The notes below the pieces were generated by a model that was not told the DNA's origin, did not search any database, and worked only from the letters and a program-made list of their open reading frames with translations. A stretch of 64,000 nucleotides of DNA, from positions 269,770,770 to 269,834,769 of the forward strand of contig JAUPFV010000002.1 in assembly GCA_036936605.1 (NCBI GenBank), in the 5' to 3' direction. Shown in pieces: positions 32,300-43,063 of the stretch. The position numbers and the translations under genes were made by a program. The stretch comes from Limnanthes douglasii subsp. nivea (taxonomy: Eukaryota; Streptophyta; Magnoliopsida; Brassicales; Limnanthaceae). The stretch's first letter is position 1; each line of letters begins with the position of its first letter.

Positions 32300-35200
32300 G
32301 TTTATCAGTTGGAATGATCGTGGAATTCACAATAATCCTACTATTGCTAGGCTAAAATTTATTATTAAAAATGAGAATGTCAAGATGATCACAATTCAAG
32401 AACCTATGGCTAGATATGACAAAATTGAGTTGATTGCTAGGAGGATTGGTTTTGATAACTATATGGCTAACATATCTAATAAAGTTTTGTTTTTTTGGCC
32501 TAATGATATTAGTGTTTCTGTTATTTTTAATCATGATCAGTTCTTGCATCTTGAAATCAATTATGCTACTTTCAATTGTTTTTTTTACTTCTGTCTATGC
32601 TAACACCAGAGAGTGCAGAGAAAGTTACTTTGGAGTCAGCTTGGTAATCTTACCCGTGATGTGAAGCCGTGGATCATTGCTGGGGACTTCAACACCACCA
32701 GAAGCCCTTATGATCAGCTCAATTGCATGAACTATGATGGTATTAGTGCTGATGATTTTAATGAGTTTATAAGACACTGTAAGCTGGATGTTCATGGGTA
32801 CAGTGGCTCTCGTTATACCTGGAGCAACAACAATTCTTGGAAGAGGTTAGACTGGGTTCTAATCAATCAAAAGATACTTAATGAATTGAGTATTCAGGTT
32901 TGTCACATGGTCAGAACATGTTCTGACCATGCCTCGCTCTTAATTTCAATTAACAAAATCTCTAACACCAATACTTATTCTAAGAAAAGTTCTTTCAAAT
33001 TTATTAATGCTTGGACTAATCATCCTGATTTCATGAATTGTGTAAATCAGAATTGGTCCAAGCATTGTAATGGTGATGATAATACCATCTTTTGGTATAA
33101 GCTTAAAAGGTTGAAGAAGTATTTAAAAAATTGGAACTACACAACATTTGGTAACATTTTTAATAAAGTTAAAGAGGCTATTATTGATGTTGACAACTGT
33201 GAGCTCATTCATGAGAATACTAATAATAACACTTCTAAATCTAACCTTTCTAAAGCCAATAGCATTCTCATTCTAGCTTTAAAAGATGAAGAATGCTATT
33301 GGAAGCATAAATGTTTCAATTCTTGGCTAAATGATTGTGATGGGAATACAAAAATTTATCACAATTATGTAGCCAAGAAAAGAAAGAAAAACTACATTGC
33401 TGGTATTAAAGATAAAGGAAATTGGCTTACTGATCAAAGTGAAATAGCTTCATCTGCTGTTTCTCACTTCAAAATGATCCTTTCCAATGATTTTAATAAC
33501 AGTAACATTGTTAATACTCATGATTCTATTCTAAACAACATTCCTAAGATTTTTTTGGATAGGGATAATGAGGAGATTACTAAGCCTACATCAAGGGCAG
33601 AAGTCAGAGCTATTATTAATGATATGAAGAAGGACAGTACCCCTGGAACTGATGGTTTCAATACTTTCTTTCTTAAAAATTGTTGGAATATAATTAGTTA
33701 TGAGCTATGTAATGCTTCAAATGCTTACCTTGCTGGTAGATCTATCCCAAATGGAGAGTTTGCCACTGGGATTGTGCTTGTCCCTAAAATTGCTAACCCT
33801 ATAACATGGAACAATTACAGACCTTTAAGCATGTGCACTATTATGAACAGATTAATCTCTGCCCTTATTAACAGGAGATTCTCCTCTATTCTCCCCAGAA
33901 TCATCTCCAGAGGCCAGAGTGCTTTTGTTAAGGAGAGGTTCATTCATGATAATATTTTAATTATTAAGGAGATGCTCCATAACATTAGAAGAAAGCCTTC
34001 TAAAGGCAATATCATCTTGCAGTTAGATATGACAAAAGCGTTTGACAGAATGTCTCACACCTTTGTTATTAAAAATTTAAAATGTTTTGGTTTTTCAGAT
34101 GATATTGCCTCCCTAATTCACAGGCTGATCTCCAATGTTATGATTTTTGTTTTAATCAATGGTTCTAGTACAGGTTACTTCCATTAGAAGACTGGATTAA
34201 GACAAGGAGATCCTTTATCTCCTTGCCTTTTTATCCTTGTTGAGTAAGCTCTTTTAAGAGGATTAGCCAACCTTTATGATTCTAATAATAATATGCAATA
34301 CTATTTAAAAGCTGGCTACATCTTACCTTGCTTAGCCTTTGCAGATGATATAATTATCTTCTCCAACAGTGCTCCTTCTTCCATCAAAAGTCCGAGCCAT
34401 CTGCTTGACAAATATCAGCAAGAATCTGTTCAATTGATTAATATAGATAAGACTAAAATCATTACCTCTTCTAGATGTTCCAGTGTCAACACTGCTAGAA
34501 TCAACTCCACCATGGGATTCCAGACTGAGCATGCTCCATTTAGCTACCTGGGAATCACAATTGCTGCAAACAACAAAAGGAAGCATTACATTCCTCTTAT
34601 AGCTAAAATCTATAACAAAATTAATGAGTGGGAACTGAAGAATCTGTCTTATAGTGGCAGACTGTCCCTTATAAGACATGTTCTTCACCCTATCATCTAT
34701 TTCTGGATGCAAAATAGCTTAATCCCCAAGAATATTCTGATCAAAATTGAGCTCTGTTTCAACAAATTTCTCTGGAGACCTAAATTTAATGAAAGTGCTA
34801 TTCACTGGGCTGGTTGGAGAAACCTTTGTAAGCCCTTTGAAGAAGGTGGATTGAATATCAAACTTCTGTCTGATATTCAACTTACCTTTTCTTATAAGCT
34901 CTGGTACTTGTTCAGAAAGGGAAAGTCTCTTTGGTCTGACCTTATCACCAAAACTTACTGTCAGAATATGCATCCTCTTACTGCTAAGTGTAGTGCTAAT
35001 GACTCTATTGTTTGGAAGAGACTCAATACTGTTAAGAATAATGCTGAACAGTTTATTCATTGGAATGTTGGTCGTGGGGATATTTATTTTTGGAGAGACT
35101 TCTGGCATAAAATGTCTCCCATTATTTCTGAGCAAAACACTTGGTACCTTCCAGCTAAAGTTAATTCTTTTTGGAAAGATGGTAGATGAGACTCCAATCT

Positions 35201-36371
35201 TCTTTCTTTCCTTTCTCATGAAAGATATCAACACATAAGCTGTGTCAATATCAATCATGATCAGGATGATATTATAGAATGGAGCCTATCTAAAGATAAA
35301 AAATTTAATACCAAAATGACTTGGGAAAGCATCAGAACAAGAAGTAATAAATCATTCTTTTTCAAAAAAAATTGGCATCATTTTATCCCTACAAAATTTT
35401 CTTTTCTCAGCTAGAAGATACTAAACAATTTTGCTCATATTGACAGTGTTCTCTCCAACAGGCACTTCTATTTAGTTTCTAAGTGCCAGTTTTGCTGCAA
35501 CTGTGAAGATACAACACATCTCTTCATCAATTGCAGCTATGCCTGGCCCTTATGGAACTATTTCGGTATCATGTTCAAGATTCCTGTTAAGCGCTTCATG
35601 ACACTGCATCACATGTTATTTACTTGGTTCAGTTTCACTCGCAGTAATTTCCATGTAACCCACATTGTTCCACAACTCATAGTGTGGACAATCTGGTTTA
35701 ACAGAAATCACTACAAGTTTGATAAGCCTATTGATAGTCTCTGTAATGCTATTAGCGGAATTAATCGCTTCATTCTAGGAATAGACTCTAATCTTAAATC
35801 TAAGCATTGGGCTGATGTTGTAGATGCAGGAGCTAAAATTGGTGCTCTGTCCATTAGTAAGAGAAAAGCAACATAACTGAAGTGGAAGGTGCCTGATCCT
35901 GGTAGAATTAAAATCAATACCGACGGAGCTTGTAGCTACACGGACGAGGCCACTGGTGGTCTAATTGTTCGTGATGATCAGGGGAACATTATTGAGGGTG
36001 CTGGTTTCTTATTTGGCATCATAAGTCCCCTTCAAGCTGAAAGAAGAGCTTTTATGGAGGCCCTTATTCTTTGTCGCAGGAAAGGCTGGAAAGATGTTGA
36101 TCTCGAGTCGGACTGCTTGACTCTTATCAACAGCTTGTCTGCTGGTTGTGCTTTGAATAACACCAAGGATGATATCTGTAGAACCTTGCTTCTCCCTTCT
36201 ATGCGAATTCGTCACATTTCCAGATCAGAAAATGTGGCAGCTGACTGGATCTCGAAGTGGATTCTTGCTGAGAAGATTAACCGTTCCTTCGCTAACCATG
36301 ATGTTCCTAACCCTCTCCTTGCTATCATTGTTCTTGAAAGCTTGGGCGTTGGGTATATCGACCCTGGATGA
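32292..36371 (+). pseudogene. LINE 1 ORF2, endonuclease-RT-RNase H (broken)
   Basis: Starts at ATG 32292 (MFKFISWNDRGIHNN). Endonuclease motifs: TIQEPMA near 32392, then after a shift near 32590 IIAGDFNT (about 32678) and TCSDHASL. The RT part in 32613-34187 has QLDMTKAFDRMSH. A stop at 34185-34187 interrupts just before GLRQGDPLSPCLF, with another stop at 34243. The catalytic box is FADDIIIF at about 34339. The frame 34293-35189 ends in a stop, followed by a broken zf-RVT region (about 35280-35560, with CQFCCNCEDTTHLF). 35571-35876 and 35889-36371 hold the RNase H domain (INTDGACSYTDEATGG, VDLESDCL, NVAADWISKW). At least five breaks make it inactive. Confidence 0.9.
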
Positions 36372-36727
36372 GAGCTTGGTTGGCTTGATTTGGATCAGAA
36401 TTGGTGGTTTGAGAGAGCTTGAGTGGATTCTGCTGTGGTTTCGTGAGGATAAAGTTGGTGATCTGATTTGATTTCGGGTTTTTTCGTTTTGGAGAATTGG
36501 GGCTTTCTGAATTGAGATCGAGAGGTGGAAGATAGGTTTGTTTCAATTAGGGTTTTCTAAGTCGGGTTTCAATTAGAGCTTGTTTCAATTAGGCGATCCG
36601 GGTCTTGTATTAGGGCCTTTTCTTATGAAGCCCCTAATTTGTGTTGTTCTTTTCAATTTGGCCCTTATTCTTTGTAAAACTTTCAATTTTAATAATGCAG
36701 TTTTCTTTTGCTTAAAACATAAATAAA
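36372..36727 (+). other. LINE 1 3' untranslated region
   Basis: Between the RNase H stop and the presumed 3' junction. It contains repeated TTTCAATTAG(G/A)G-like words (36541-36595) and no gene. Confidence 0.6.
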
Positions 36728-36758
36728 TTAAAAATTGAAATTAAAAAAAAAAATTAGA

Positions 36759-36962
36759 TGGATAATATTTTGAGTATTTGGTATTAAACGGTACTTAACC
36801 CTTTAAAATGATAAGATAATAAAATAATATTTAAATGAATAATATTTTAGGTATTTGGTATTAAACGGTACTTATAATAAAATAATATTTAAATGGATAA
36901 TATTTGTTATTAAACGCTACTTAACCCTTTAAAATGATAAGAATAAAATAATATTTAAACGA
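36759..36962 (+). repeat. AT-rich tandem repeat, left part (split by LINE 2)
   Basis: Three units beginning TGGATAATATTT or TGAATAATATTT at 36759, 36836 and 36894. Full length is about 77 bp; two units carry internal deletions. Shared words are GGTATTAAACG and CCCTTTAAAATGATAAG. The array continues at 43085 beyond LINE 2. Confidence 0.88.
36942..36962 (+). repeat. LINE 2 target-site duplication, left copy
   Basis: A 21-bp sequence identical to 43064-43084. It marks the exact 5' boundary of LINE 2. Confidence 0.92.
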
Positions 36963-37080
36963 TGAGTTTTATAATCTTGAAAATTGAATAAAATTGAAGA
37001 AGTGAAACGCTCCAAGAAATGAATTTCAAGAACAGAGTATCTAAAAACGTCCTGGTGCCTTCTTCGTGATTTTCTCGATC

Positions 37081-38451
37081 ATGAATCCTCAAGCTTCTGA
37101 AGAATTCCCCGTTCTTCATCAGGGTTTAAATCAAAATCAACATCAGTTAGAAAAGAGATTCGTAGATTTGTTCTCTCCTGCGGATGATTTTAAATCATGG
37201 AATCCAGAGTTCGTCAAGAAAACAGGGGACCATTTAGCGATTCAATACGGTGCTGAGGTGAAGAAATCTCTCTTCAAGAAATCCAGAACTACATTAATAG
37301 GCAAGTTCAGCAATGGTGTGCCGAAAAAACAAAAGCTTGAGTCCTTTCTTTCTATGTTGAAATTCAAGGGAGGGTTTTGTTTCGAGGTGTGGGATTCACA
37401 TCACATCTTTTTTGAGTTGGAATTGAAAGAAGACGTTGCCAAGCTCTGGTCTCGTAATGTCTGGCGTTTTGATGATATCGTTATGAGAGTCTTGAAGTGG
37501 ACTCAGAATTTCAATAAAAGGATTGAAGACCCTACTGTTCTTTTGTGGGTTCGATTTGAGAATTTACCGGAATGTCTTTATGATTCTGGGTTGGTTTATG
37601 ATTTGGCTAGTGTTATAGGTCCTGTGTATAAGGTGGTTGTTCCACAAAAGAATAGGGCATGTTCGAACGCTTGTTATGCGCAGGTGGAGGTTGACGTCTC
37701 TCAGATGTTGCAAAGAAAGATGTGGGTTGGATTCGGTAGTAATGATGGTTATTGGATTTCCATCAGTTATAAGAATGTCCCCTCTTATTGTCATGGCTGT
37801 TTTCATATTGGTCATGACCAATCTGTTTGTAAGAAAGCCTCAAAGAAAACTGAGGGTCCTGTGGAAAACAACAAGGCTGTGGTTTTGACTGATATTCAGA
37901 ATGAGAAGAAGGAGGAGGTTTCAAAGATGCCGTCTGTCAACACCACGATATCAAGAAACATTGTTCAGGTTTACAGGATAAAGTTAAAGTCCATAGTGAC
38001 TCAGAAGGAGCCAGAAGTTGGTAATGAAAGTATTAAGAATGAAGAAACTGTGAATAACAACATGGCTCAGGATAATGTTCATGCTGTTCGTAATATAGTT
38101 CAAGATGGAAATAATGATGTTCAAAAGGATAACGTTCAAGTGAATAATGTTCATGTTGATAATATTCAGTGTGATAATGCTTCTGTTCAGGATGTTTCTC
38201 AAGAAAAGGGAAAGGAGGTTATTGATGCTTTGGACAGAATTGATGATCAGTATAGTAGCTCTCCTGATCCTCAGGGTGGTAGTTGTTCCCCATCTCCAAG
38301 GTTATCTCCGCAGCATAGTTTTAGTGAAATCATCTCTTCAAAGTTAAATTCTGCAAAAAAGAAAAGGTCCAAAGATAAGCTAATCATCAAGCCTCTTAGT
38401 TCTAGAGGCAAAGTTCGTAAATCTTACTCTGATAATGATCAGAGTGATTAG
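37081..38451 (+). CDS. LINE 2 ORF1, DUF4283/zinc-knuckle RNA-binding protein
   Basis: The first ATG is at 37081 (MNPQASEEFPVLHQG); the frame is open slightly upstream but begins there with GTG, not ATG. 456 residues. Residues about 50-215 form a DUF4283-type domain (KSRTTLIGKFSNGVPK; LLWVRFENLPECLYDS). A CCHC knuckle CHGCFHIGHDQSVC lies at about 239-252. Then comes an Asn/Val-rich stretch with many repeats of NVH/NVQ/DNVQ (about residues 315-380) and a Ser/Lys-rich basic C-terminus. It overlaps ORF2 by 17 bases. It is expected to coat LINE RNA. The Asn/Val repeat is missing from LINE 1. Confidence 0.92.
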   Translation: MNPQASEEFPVLHQGLNQNQHQLEKRFVDLFSPADDFKSWNPEFVKKTGDHLAIQYGAEVKKSLFKKSRTTLIGKFSNGVPKKQKLESFLSMLKFKGGFCFEVWDSHHIFFELELKEDVAKLWSRNVWRFDDIVMRVLKWTQNFNKRIEDPTVLLWVRFENLPECLYDSGLVYDLASVIGPVYKVVVPQKNRACSNACYAQVEVDVSQMLQRKMWVGFGSNDGYWISISYKNVPSYCHGCFHIGHDQSVCKKASKKTEGPVENNKAVVLTDIQNEKKEEVSKMPSVNTTISRNIVQVYRIKLKSIVTQKEPEVGNESIKNEETVNNNMAQDNVHAVRNIVQDGNNDVQKDNVQVNNVHVDNIQCDNASVQDVSQEKGKEVIDALDRIDDQYSSSPDPQGGSCSPSPRLSPQHSFSEIISSKLNSAKKKRSKDKLIIKPLSSRGKVRKSYSDNDQSD

Positions 38452-41400
38452 CTGGAATGCTAGAGGTGTGAATAACAATCACACCTTGAGAAGACTCAAG
38501 TCTATGATCAATGTTGAAAGTGTGAAGATTCTTTTCATTCAGGAGCCAATGGCTAAAGGTGAAAAGATCAAATTGGTTGCTGAGGTGTTGGGTTTTACTA
38601 ATTATGCTGCTAATGTTTCTGATAAAGTGTGGGCTTTTTGGGCTGGTTACATTAATATCAGGATTATCCTTAATATGGATCAGTGTTTACATTTGGCGAT
38701 GGATGTACCTGGTACTACTGAGATGGTTTACATTACTGCTGTCTATGCTAAGTGCAATCGTCTTCTTAGGATGGATTTATGGAATTGTCTGGAGTCTGTT
38801 TGTGTTTCTGATAAGCCTTGGATGTGTGTTGGTGATTTCAACACTATTTCCACTTATGATGAACAGTTGGGCTGTTCTTCTTCTTGCCATGTTAGTATGG
38901 ACAATTTTAATGACTTTATAAGAGGTTGCAACTTGAGTGATGCTGGTTATTGCGGTTCAAGATATACTTGGTCTAGGAGTAATAAGTGGAGACGGCTTGA
39001 TCGTGCTTTGCTTAATGATAAATGGTTGTCTACATTTGCTGATACACAGGTTCTTCACATGGTCAGAACTTGTTCTGACCATGCCCCTTTGCTCATTAAT
39101 ATGAATATGGTTAATTCTGCTGAAAATGTTTACAGGAAAAAGAATTTTCGATTCCTTAATTTTTGGTGTAATGATGATTCGTTTCTTAGTGTTATTGAGC
39201 AGGACTGGAGTCAGCCTATGGATGCTCATCCTAGTAACATCTTTTGGTACAAGCTTAGAAGGCTTAAGGGCTGCCTTAAGCTTTGGAGCAGGACTAAGTA
39301 TGGTAATGTCTTTGACAGTGTCAAAGATGCTGAGAGTAAGGTGAAAGCTTTGGAAATTGCTCATTACACTAATAATACTAATCAGTCTGCTGCAGATTTG
39401 GCTTTGGCTAATGGCTTATATCTTAAGGCTCTTAGGAATGAGGCCTCTTTTCTTAAGCAAAAGTGTTATAACAGTTGGCTCCAGGAGGGTGATGGTAATT
39501 CTAAACTCTTTTATAATTACATTGCTAAGAAAAAAAGGAAAAATGAGATAAAAAGTGTAAAAGATGGGGATGTATGGATCACTGATAGAAAGGAGATAGG
39601 GGTTTCTGCTGCTTCTTTCTTTAAAAATACTTTAACTTCTTATCCTTATAAAAGTTCTGAAGAGGAGAGCAGGTTGCTGGACAGTAAGAATTTTGATTGC
39701 ATCCCTGCTTTGGTTTCTGCTGAGGACAACATCATGCTTCTCAAGGATGTTACTGAGGATGAGATCTGGCTTATTATTGGCAACATGAAAAAGGAAAGTT
39801 CTCCGGGTATTGATGGATTTAATCTTGTCTTCTTTAGGCATTGTTGGCATGTAATTAAAACTGATCTATGTTGTGCTTTTAACTCTTATGTCCATGGTAA
39901 CTTTATCCCCTCTGGTCTCTTTGCCACAGGAATTTGCCTGATTCCCAAGGTTCCCAATCCTACTTGGTGGACTAGTTACAGGCCTATAGGGCTGTGTACT
40001 TTTATCAATAGGATTTTTTCAGCCCTTATTAATCATAGACTTGCTGTTGTCTTGCCTAAGATTGTATCTAGCTATCAATCTGCTTTTATTAAGAATAGAC
40101 TAATTCAAGATAATATTCTGCTGGCCAAAGAGATGCTTTATGATATTAATAAGAAACCCAAGCATGGTAATACTGTTGTTCAGTTAGATATGTCGAAGGC
40201 TTTCGACAGAATTTCGCATTCCTTTATTCTTAAGGTGTTAAGATCTTTTGGTTTTGGTACTAAGATAGTTGAGCTTATTAAGAAATTGATCTCTGATGTT
40301 CATGTCTCTATTCTTATTAATGGTGAAACTGTTGATTATTTCAAAATGAATAGAGGTTTAAGGCAAGGAGATCCTTTATCTCCTTGCCTGTTTATTCTTG
40401 GTGAAGAGCTCCTTTCTAGGGGTTTGAGTAATCTGTTTATTGCCAACCCTTCAATGTGTTTTGCCTCTAGGTGTTCTTTTCCTGTTCCTGTTATTATGTT
40501 TGCAGATGATATTCTTATATTTACAAACAATTCTTCTAACTCTATTGATATTCTTAGTGTTTTTCTTGACTGGTATCAGAGTTTATCAGGTCAAGCTATT
40601 AATAAAGCTAAAACTAAGCTTATTGTTTCTACTAAGTCTAATCTTGCTAAGGTGCATAGTCTCAAATTGCAAACTGGATTCGAGGTGGATTTTGTTCCTT
40701 TTCATCATCTGGGGGTTACCATATCAAACAACAATAAGGCTACTAATTATAAGCACATCCTAAACAAGATCAGTGATCGCATCACTGATTGGGAAAGCAA
40801 GGTTCTGTCCTATGGAGCCAGGTTATCTCTCATCTGTAATGTCATTTTGCCTATGGTTTTTTATTGGATTCAATGTAGTGATTTGCCTAGAAATGTCATC
40901 TGTAAGATTGAGCTGTTGTTGAACAAGTTTCTTTGGAGAACTAAGTTTAATCAGAGATCAATTCATTGGTCTTCTTGGTCTGCCATCTGTAAGCCTTTTG
41001 GAGAAGGAGGTTTAAATGTCAGGTGTTTGCTTGACATTCAGAACTCCTTCTCTCAGAAGCTTTGGTTCAGGTTTAGGCAGAATAATTGCCTGTGGTCTAA
41101 TGTCATGAATGACATCTATTGCAAAAAATCTCATCCTCTTTATGCCTGTATTAAGGGTTCATTGGTTTGGAGAAGGCTCTGTGGTATTAGGCACCAGGCT
41201 GACAGTAATGTCACTTGGGTTCTTGGTAGAGGTAGAGTTGATTTTTGGAAGGACTCTTGGCACAACTTGCCTGCTTTTGCTTCTGAGCTTAATATATATT
41301 GGTATCTTGATGTGAATGTTAATGTTTTTTGGCGAAACAATACTTGGTGTTTGAATGAGGTGCAGGAGATCATTGGGCATGACAGATTGGCTATGATCAG

Positions 41401-42538
41401 TACTCTTCATATAACTGACAGAGATGATGTTATCAGTTGGAGGCTCTCTGATAATGGGGAGTTTAATTTCAAGAAAACCTGGGAAAGTTTAAGAGCTAAG
41501 CATAACTCCTCTCCTCTTTTTAAAGTTATTTGGAACTCTAAAATACCTAGGAAATTTTCTTTTATGACTTGGAAACTGCTGCACAATTTTATTCCCCTTG
41601 ATAGTGTTATGATGAGAAGGCATGTGTGTCTTGCTTCTAAGTGTGTGTTTTGTGATAATTGTGAGGATAAAGATCATGTCTTTGTTAATTGCACGTTTGC
41701 TTGGCAGATTTGGAACTGGTTTTCAACTACTTTTAATGTTAAAATCAGTCGGTCTATGGTCTTGTCTCATGTTCTTAGGTGCTGGTTTTGGATTTCTAGA
41801 ACTAAATTTCATGTTACTCATCTTGTACCTCAAGTGATTTGCTGGGTTGTGTGGAAGGCTAGAAATGCTTATAAGCATAAGGGGGTCTTATTAAGTGTTT
41901 CTTGGGCTATTGATTATACTATAAATGTTGTTAGAAATGCTGACATTAATGGTTATCTTTGTTACAAGCATTGGTCTAGTGTTAGAGAGGCTGGTGTGAG
42001 CTTGGGCTGTGGCTCTAGTGTTAAAAGAAGTGTGCCTCAATACCTTAGATGGATTCCTCCTATTCAGTCTCGTGTGAAGCTGAATGTTGATGCTTCCTGT
42101 GCTAGCAATGGTGAGGCTGCATCAGGTCTGATTTTCAGGAATAGTGAGGGTGATATTTTGCACGCTTTTGGTAATTTGTTAGGTAAAATGTCTCCTCTCC
42201 AAGCTGAAACTGTTGCTATGTTTCAAGGTCTCTCTGCCTGTCACTTAAATAATTGGTTATCCATTGATGTAGAGTCTGATTCTCTCATTCTTATTAATCA
42301 GCTTACAAGTAATGTTTCTTCTGTGTTTGAGGACCCTAATCTCTCTTTATGTCGTAATCTTATGGTTGGTAACATGTGTTTTCAGCACATTTCAAGGGTC
42401 CAGAATCAGGCAGCCGATTGGCTTGCCAAATGGACCCTGAAATGCAAGCAAAAACAAAGTTTTCAGCAGCATAATGCTCCTTCCGAATTGATTGCTCTTG
42501 TTTTTCTTGAAAGTTTGAACTTAGGCTATATTGTCTAG
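38435..42538 (+). CDS. LINE 2 ORF2, endonuclease-reverse transcriptase-RNase H (intact)
   Basis: ATG at 38435, 1,367 residues. Residues 1-230 are AP-type endonuclease: WNARGVNN, FIQEPMA, VGDFNT and TCSDHAPL. About 440-760 is reverse transcriptase: GIDGFNLVFFRHCW, PTWWTSYRPIGLC, QLDMSKAFDRISH, GLRQGDPLSPCLF and the catalytic FADDILIF near residue 690. About 1020-1100 is the zf-RVT region: FSFMTWKLLHNFIP and CVFCDNCEDKDHVFVNC. About 1210-1345 is RNase H: KLNVDASC, VESDS and NQAADWLAKW, with the acidic residues expected for catalysis. No key residue is visibly missing. It shares all domains with LINE 1 ORF2. Confidence 0.95.
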   Translation: MIRVISWNARGVNNNHTLRRLKSMINVESVKILFIQEPMAKGEKIKLVAEVLGFTNYAANVSDKVWAFWAGYINIRIILNMDQCLHLAMDVPGTTEMVYITAVYAKCNRLLRMDLWNCLESVCVSDKPWMCVGDFNTISTYDEQLGCSSSCHVSMDNFNDFIRGCNLSDAGYCGSRYTWSRSNKWRRLDRALLNDKWLSTFADTQVLHMVRTCSDHAPLLINMNMVNSAENVYRKKNFRFLNFWCNDDSFLSVIEQDWSQPMDAHPSNIFWYKLRRLKGCLKLWSRTKYGNVFDSVKDAESKVKALEIAHYTNNTNQSAADLALANGLYLKALRNEASFLKQKCYNSWLQEGDGNSKLFYNYIAKKKRKNEIKSVKDGDVWITDRKEIGVSAASFFKNTLTSYPYKSSEEESRLLDSKNFDCIPALVSAEDNIMLLKDVTEDEIWLIIGNMKKESSPGIDGFNLVFFRHCWHVIKTDLCCAFNSYVHGNFIPSGLFATGICLIPKVPNPTWWTSYRPIGLCTFINRIFSALINHRLAVVLPKIVSSYQSAFIKNRLIQDNILLAKEMLYDINKKPKHGNTVVQLDMSKAFDRISHSFILKVLRSFGFGTKIVELIKKLISDVHVSILINGETVDYFKMNRGLRQGDPLSPCLFILGEELLSRGLSNLFIANPSMCFASRCSFPVPVIMFADDILIFTNNSSNSIDILSVFLDWYQSLSGQAINKAKTKLIVSTKSNLAKVHSLKLQTGFEVDFVPFHHLGVTISNNNKATNYKHILNKISDRITDWESKVLSYGARLSLICNVILPMVFYWIQCSDLPRNVICKIELLLNKFLWRTKFNQRSIHWSSWSAICKPFGEGGLNVRCLLDIQNSFSQKLWFRFRQNNCLWSNVMNDIYCKKSHPLYACIKGSLVWRRLCGIRHQADSNVTWVLGRGRVDFWKDSWHNLPAFASELNIYWYLDVNVNVFWRNNTWCLNEVQEIIGHDRLAMISTLHITDRDDVISWRLSDNGEFNFKKTWESLRAKHNSSPLFKVIWNSKIPRKFSFMTWKLLHNFIPLDSVMMRRHVCLASKCVFCDNCEDKDHVFVNCTFAWQIWNWFSTTFNVKISRSMVLSHVLRCWFWISRTKFHVTHLVPQVICWVVWKARNAYKHKGVLLSVSWAIDYTINVVRNADINGYLCYKHWSSVREAGVSLGCGSSVKRSVPQYLRWIPPIQSRVKLNVDASCASNGEAASGLIFRNSEGDILHAFGNLLGKMSPLQAETVAMFQGLSACHLNNWLSIDVESDSLILINQLTSNVSSVFEDPNLSLCRNLMVGNMCFQHISRVQNQAADWLAKWTLKCKQKQSFQQHNAPSELIALVFLESLNLGYIV

Positions 42539-43063
42539 TAAGTATGGATGCTGCTGTAGTTTGTCTTGTTTTTGCAGGATTGGTGCTGTGGTGTTGATGC
42601 TTTGTGCTTGGGAATATGGAGAGCTCAATGGTGTGATGATGGATTGACTCGAACGCAATGTGTTTGATGATGTATTATGGAAGATGGAGGGTCATTGATG
42701 CTGTGGTCCTGTGTGTTAGGGCTGGTGTTTGCATTAGTGTATCTGTTTCCTTGGAGTTAAGACTTGGGAGCTGTCCTTTGGGTGCTGACCCTTGGGTTTT
42801 CTTACTCTATTTGATTCTTTGTTTTGGCGGAAAGATTTGGCGCCAATCTTTGTATTTTGCTAACGACGGTTGGTGGGTTGGTAAGATCGTAGGGAGAAAG
42901 GGCAACAACTACTACGTCTATTTTCCTACATCTCAAGAAACTTGTGTTTACCATTCTTCTTCTTGATGTTGTAGATTAGATTTTCTTAAAGTTGAAGTCA
43001 ATGTAAACGATTCGTCAAGTTCTTATAATATGAGTTTGAATGTTTGAGATTAAAAAAAAATAA
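42539..43063 (+). other. LINE 2 3' untranslated region and A-rich tail
   Basis: Follows the ORF2 stop. A 102-residue frame at 42658-42966 lacks any known motif and is treated as non-coding. Ends TTAAAAAAAAATAAA before the target duplication. Confidence 0.8.

Larger units (their letters stand above)
30772..36727 (+). mobile_element. LINE 1 (L1-like non-LTR retrotransposon, decayed)
   Basis: Two-ORF plant LINE. ORF1 is open at 30998-32299; ORF2 (about 32292-36371) carries endonuclease, RT, zf-RVT and RNase H segments broken by shifts and stops. TTAAAAATTGA occurs at 30761-30771 and 36728-36738, a plausible 11-bp target duplication. The 3' end before it is A-rich (AAAACATAAATAAA) rather than a pure tail. 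Protein similarity to LINE 2 runs throughout. Confidence 0.88.
36963..43063 (+). mobile_element. LINE 2, full-length L1-like non-LTR retrotransposon with open ORFs
   Basis: 6.1 kb bounded by an identical 21-bp target duplication (36942-36962 and 43064-43084) and ending in an A-rich tail (43051-43063), inserted into an AT-rich tandem repeat. Both ORFs are uninterrupted: ORF1 has 456 residues and ORF2 has 1,367. Family knowledge: the endonuclease nicks the target, RT copies the RNA by target-primed reverse transcription, and the terminal RNase H is an acquisition seen in some plant L1 lineages. The full 5' leader, open ORFs and identical target duplication suggest a fairly recent insertion. Confidence 0.95.

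Noticed and set aside
42658..42966. 102-residue frame after LINE 2 ORF2
   Set aside because: Lies in the LINE 3' untranslated region, has no motif and no counterpart in LINE 1.
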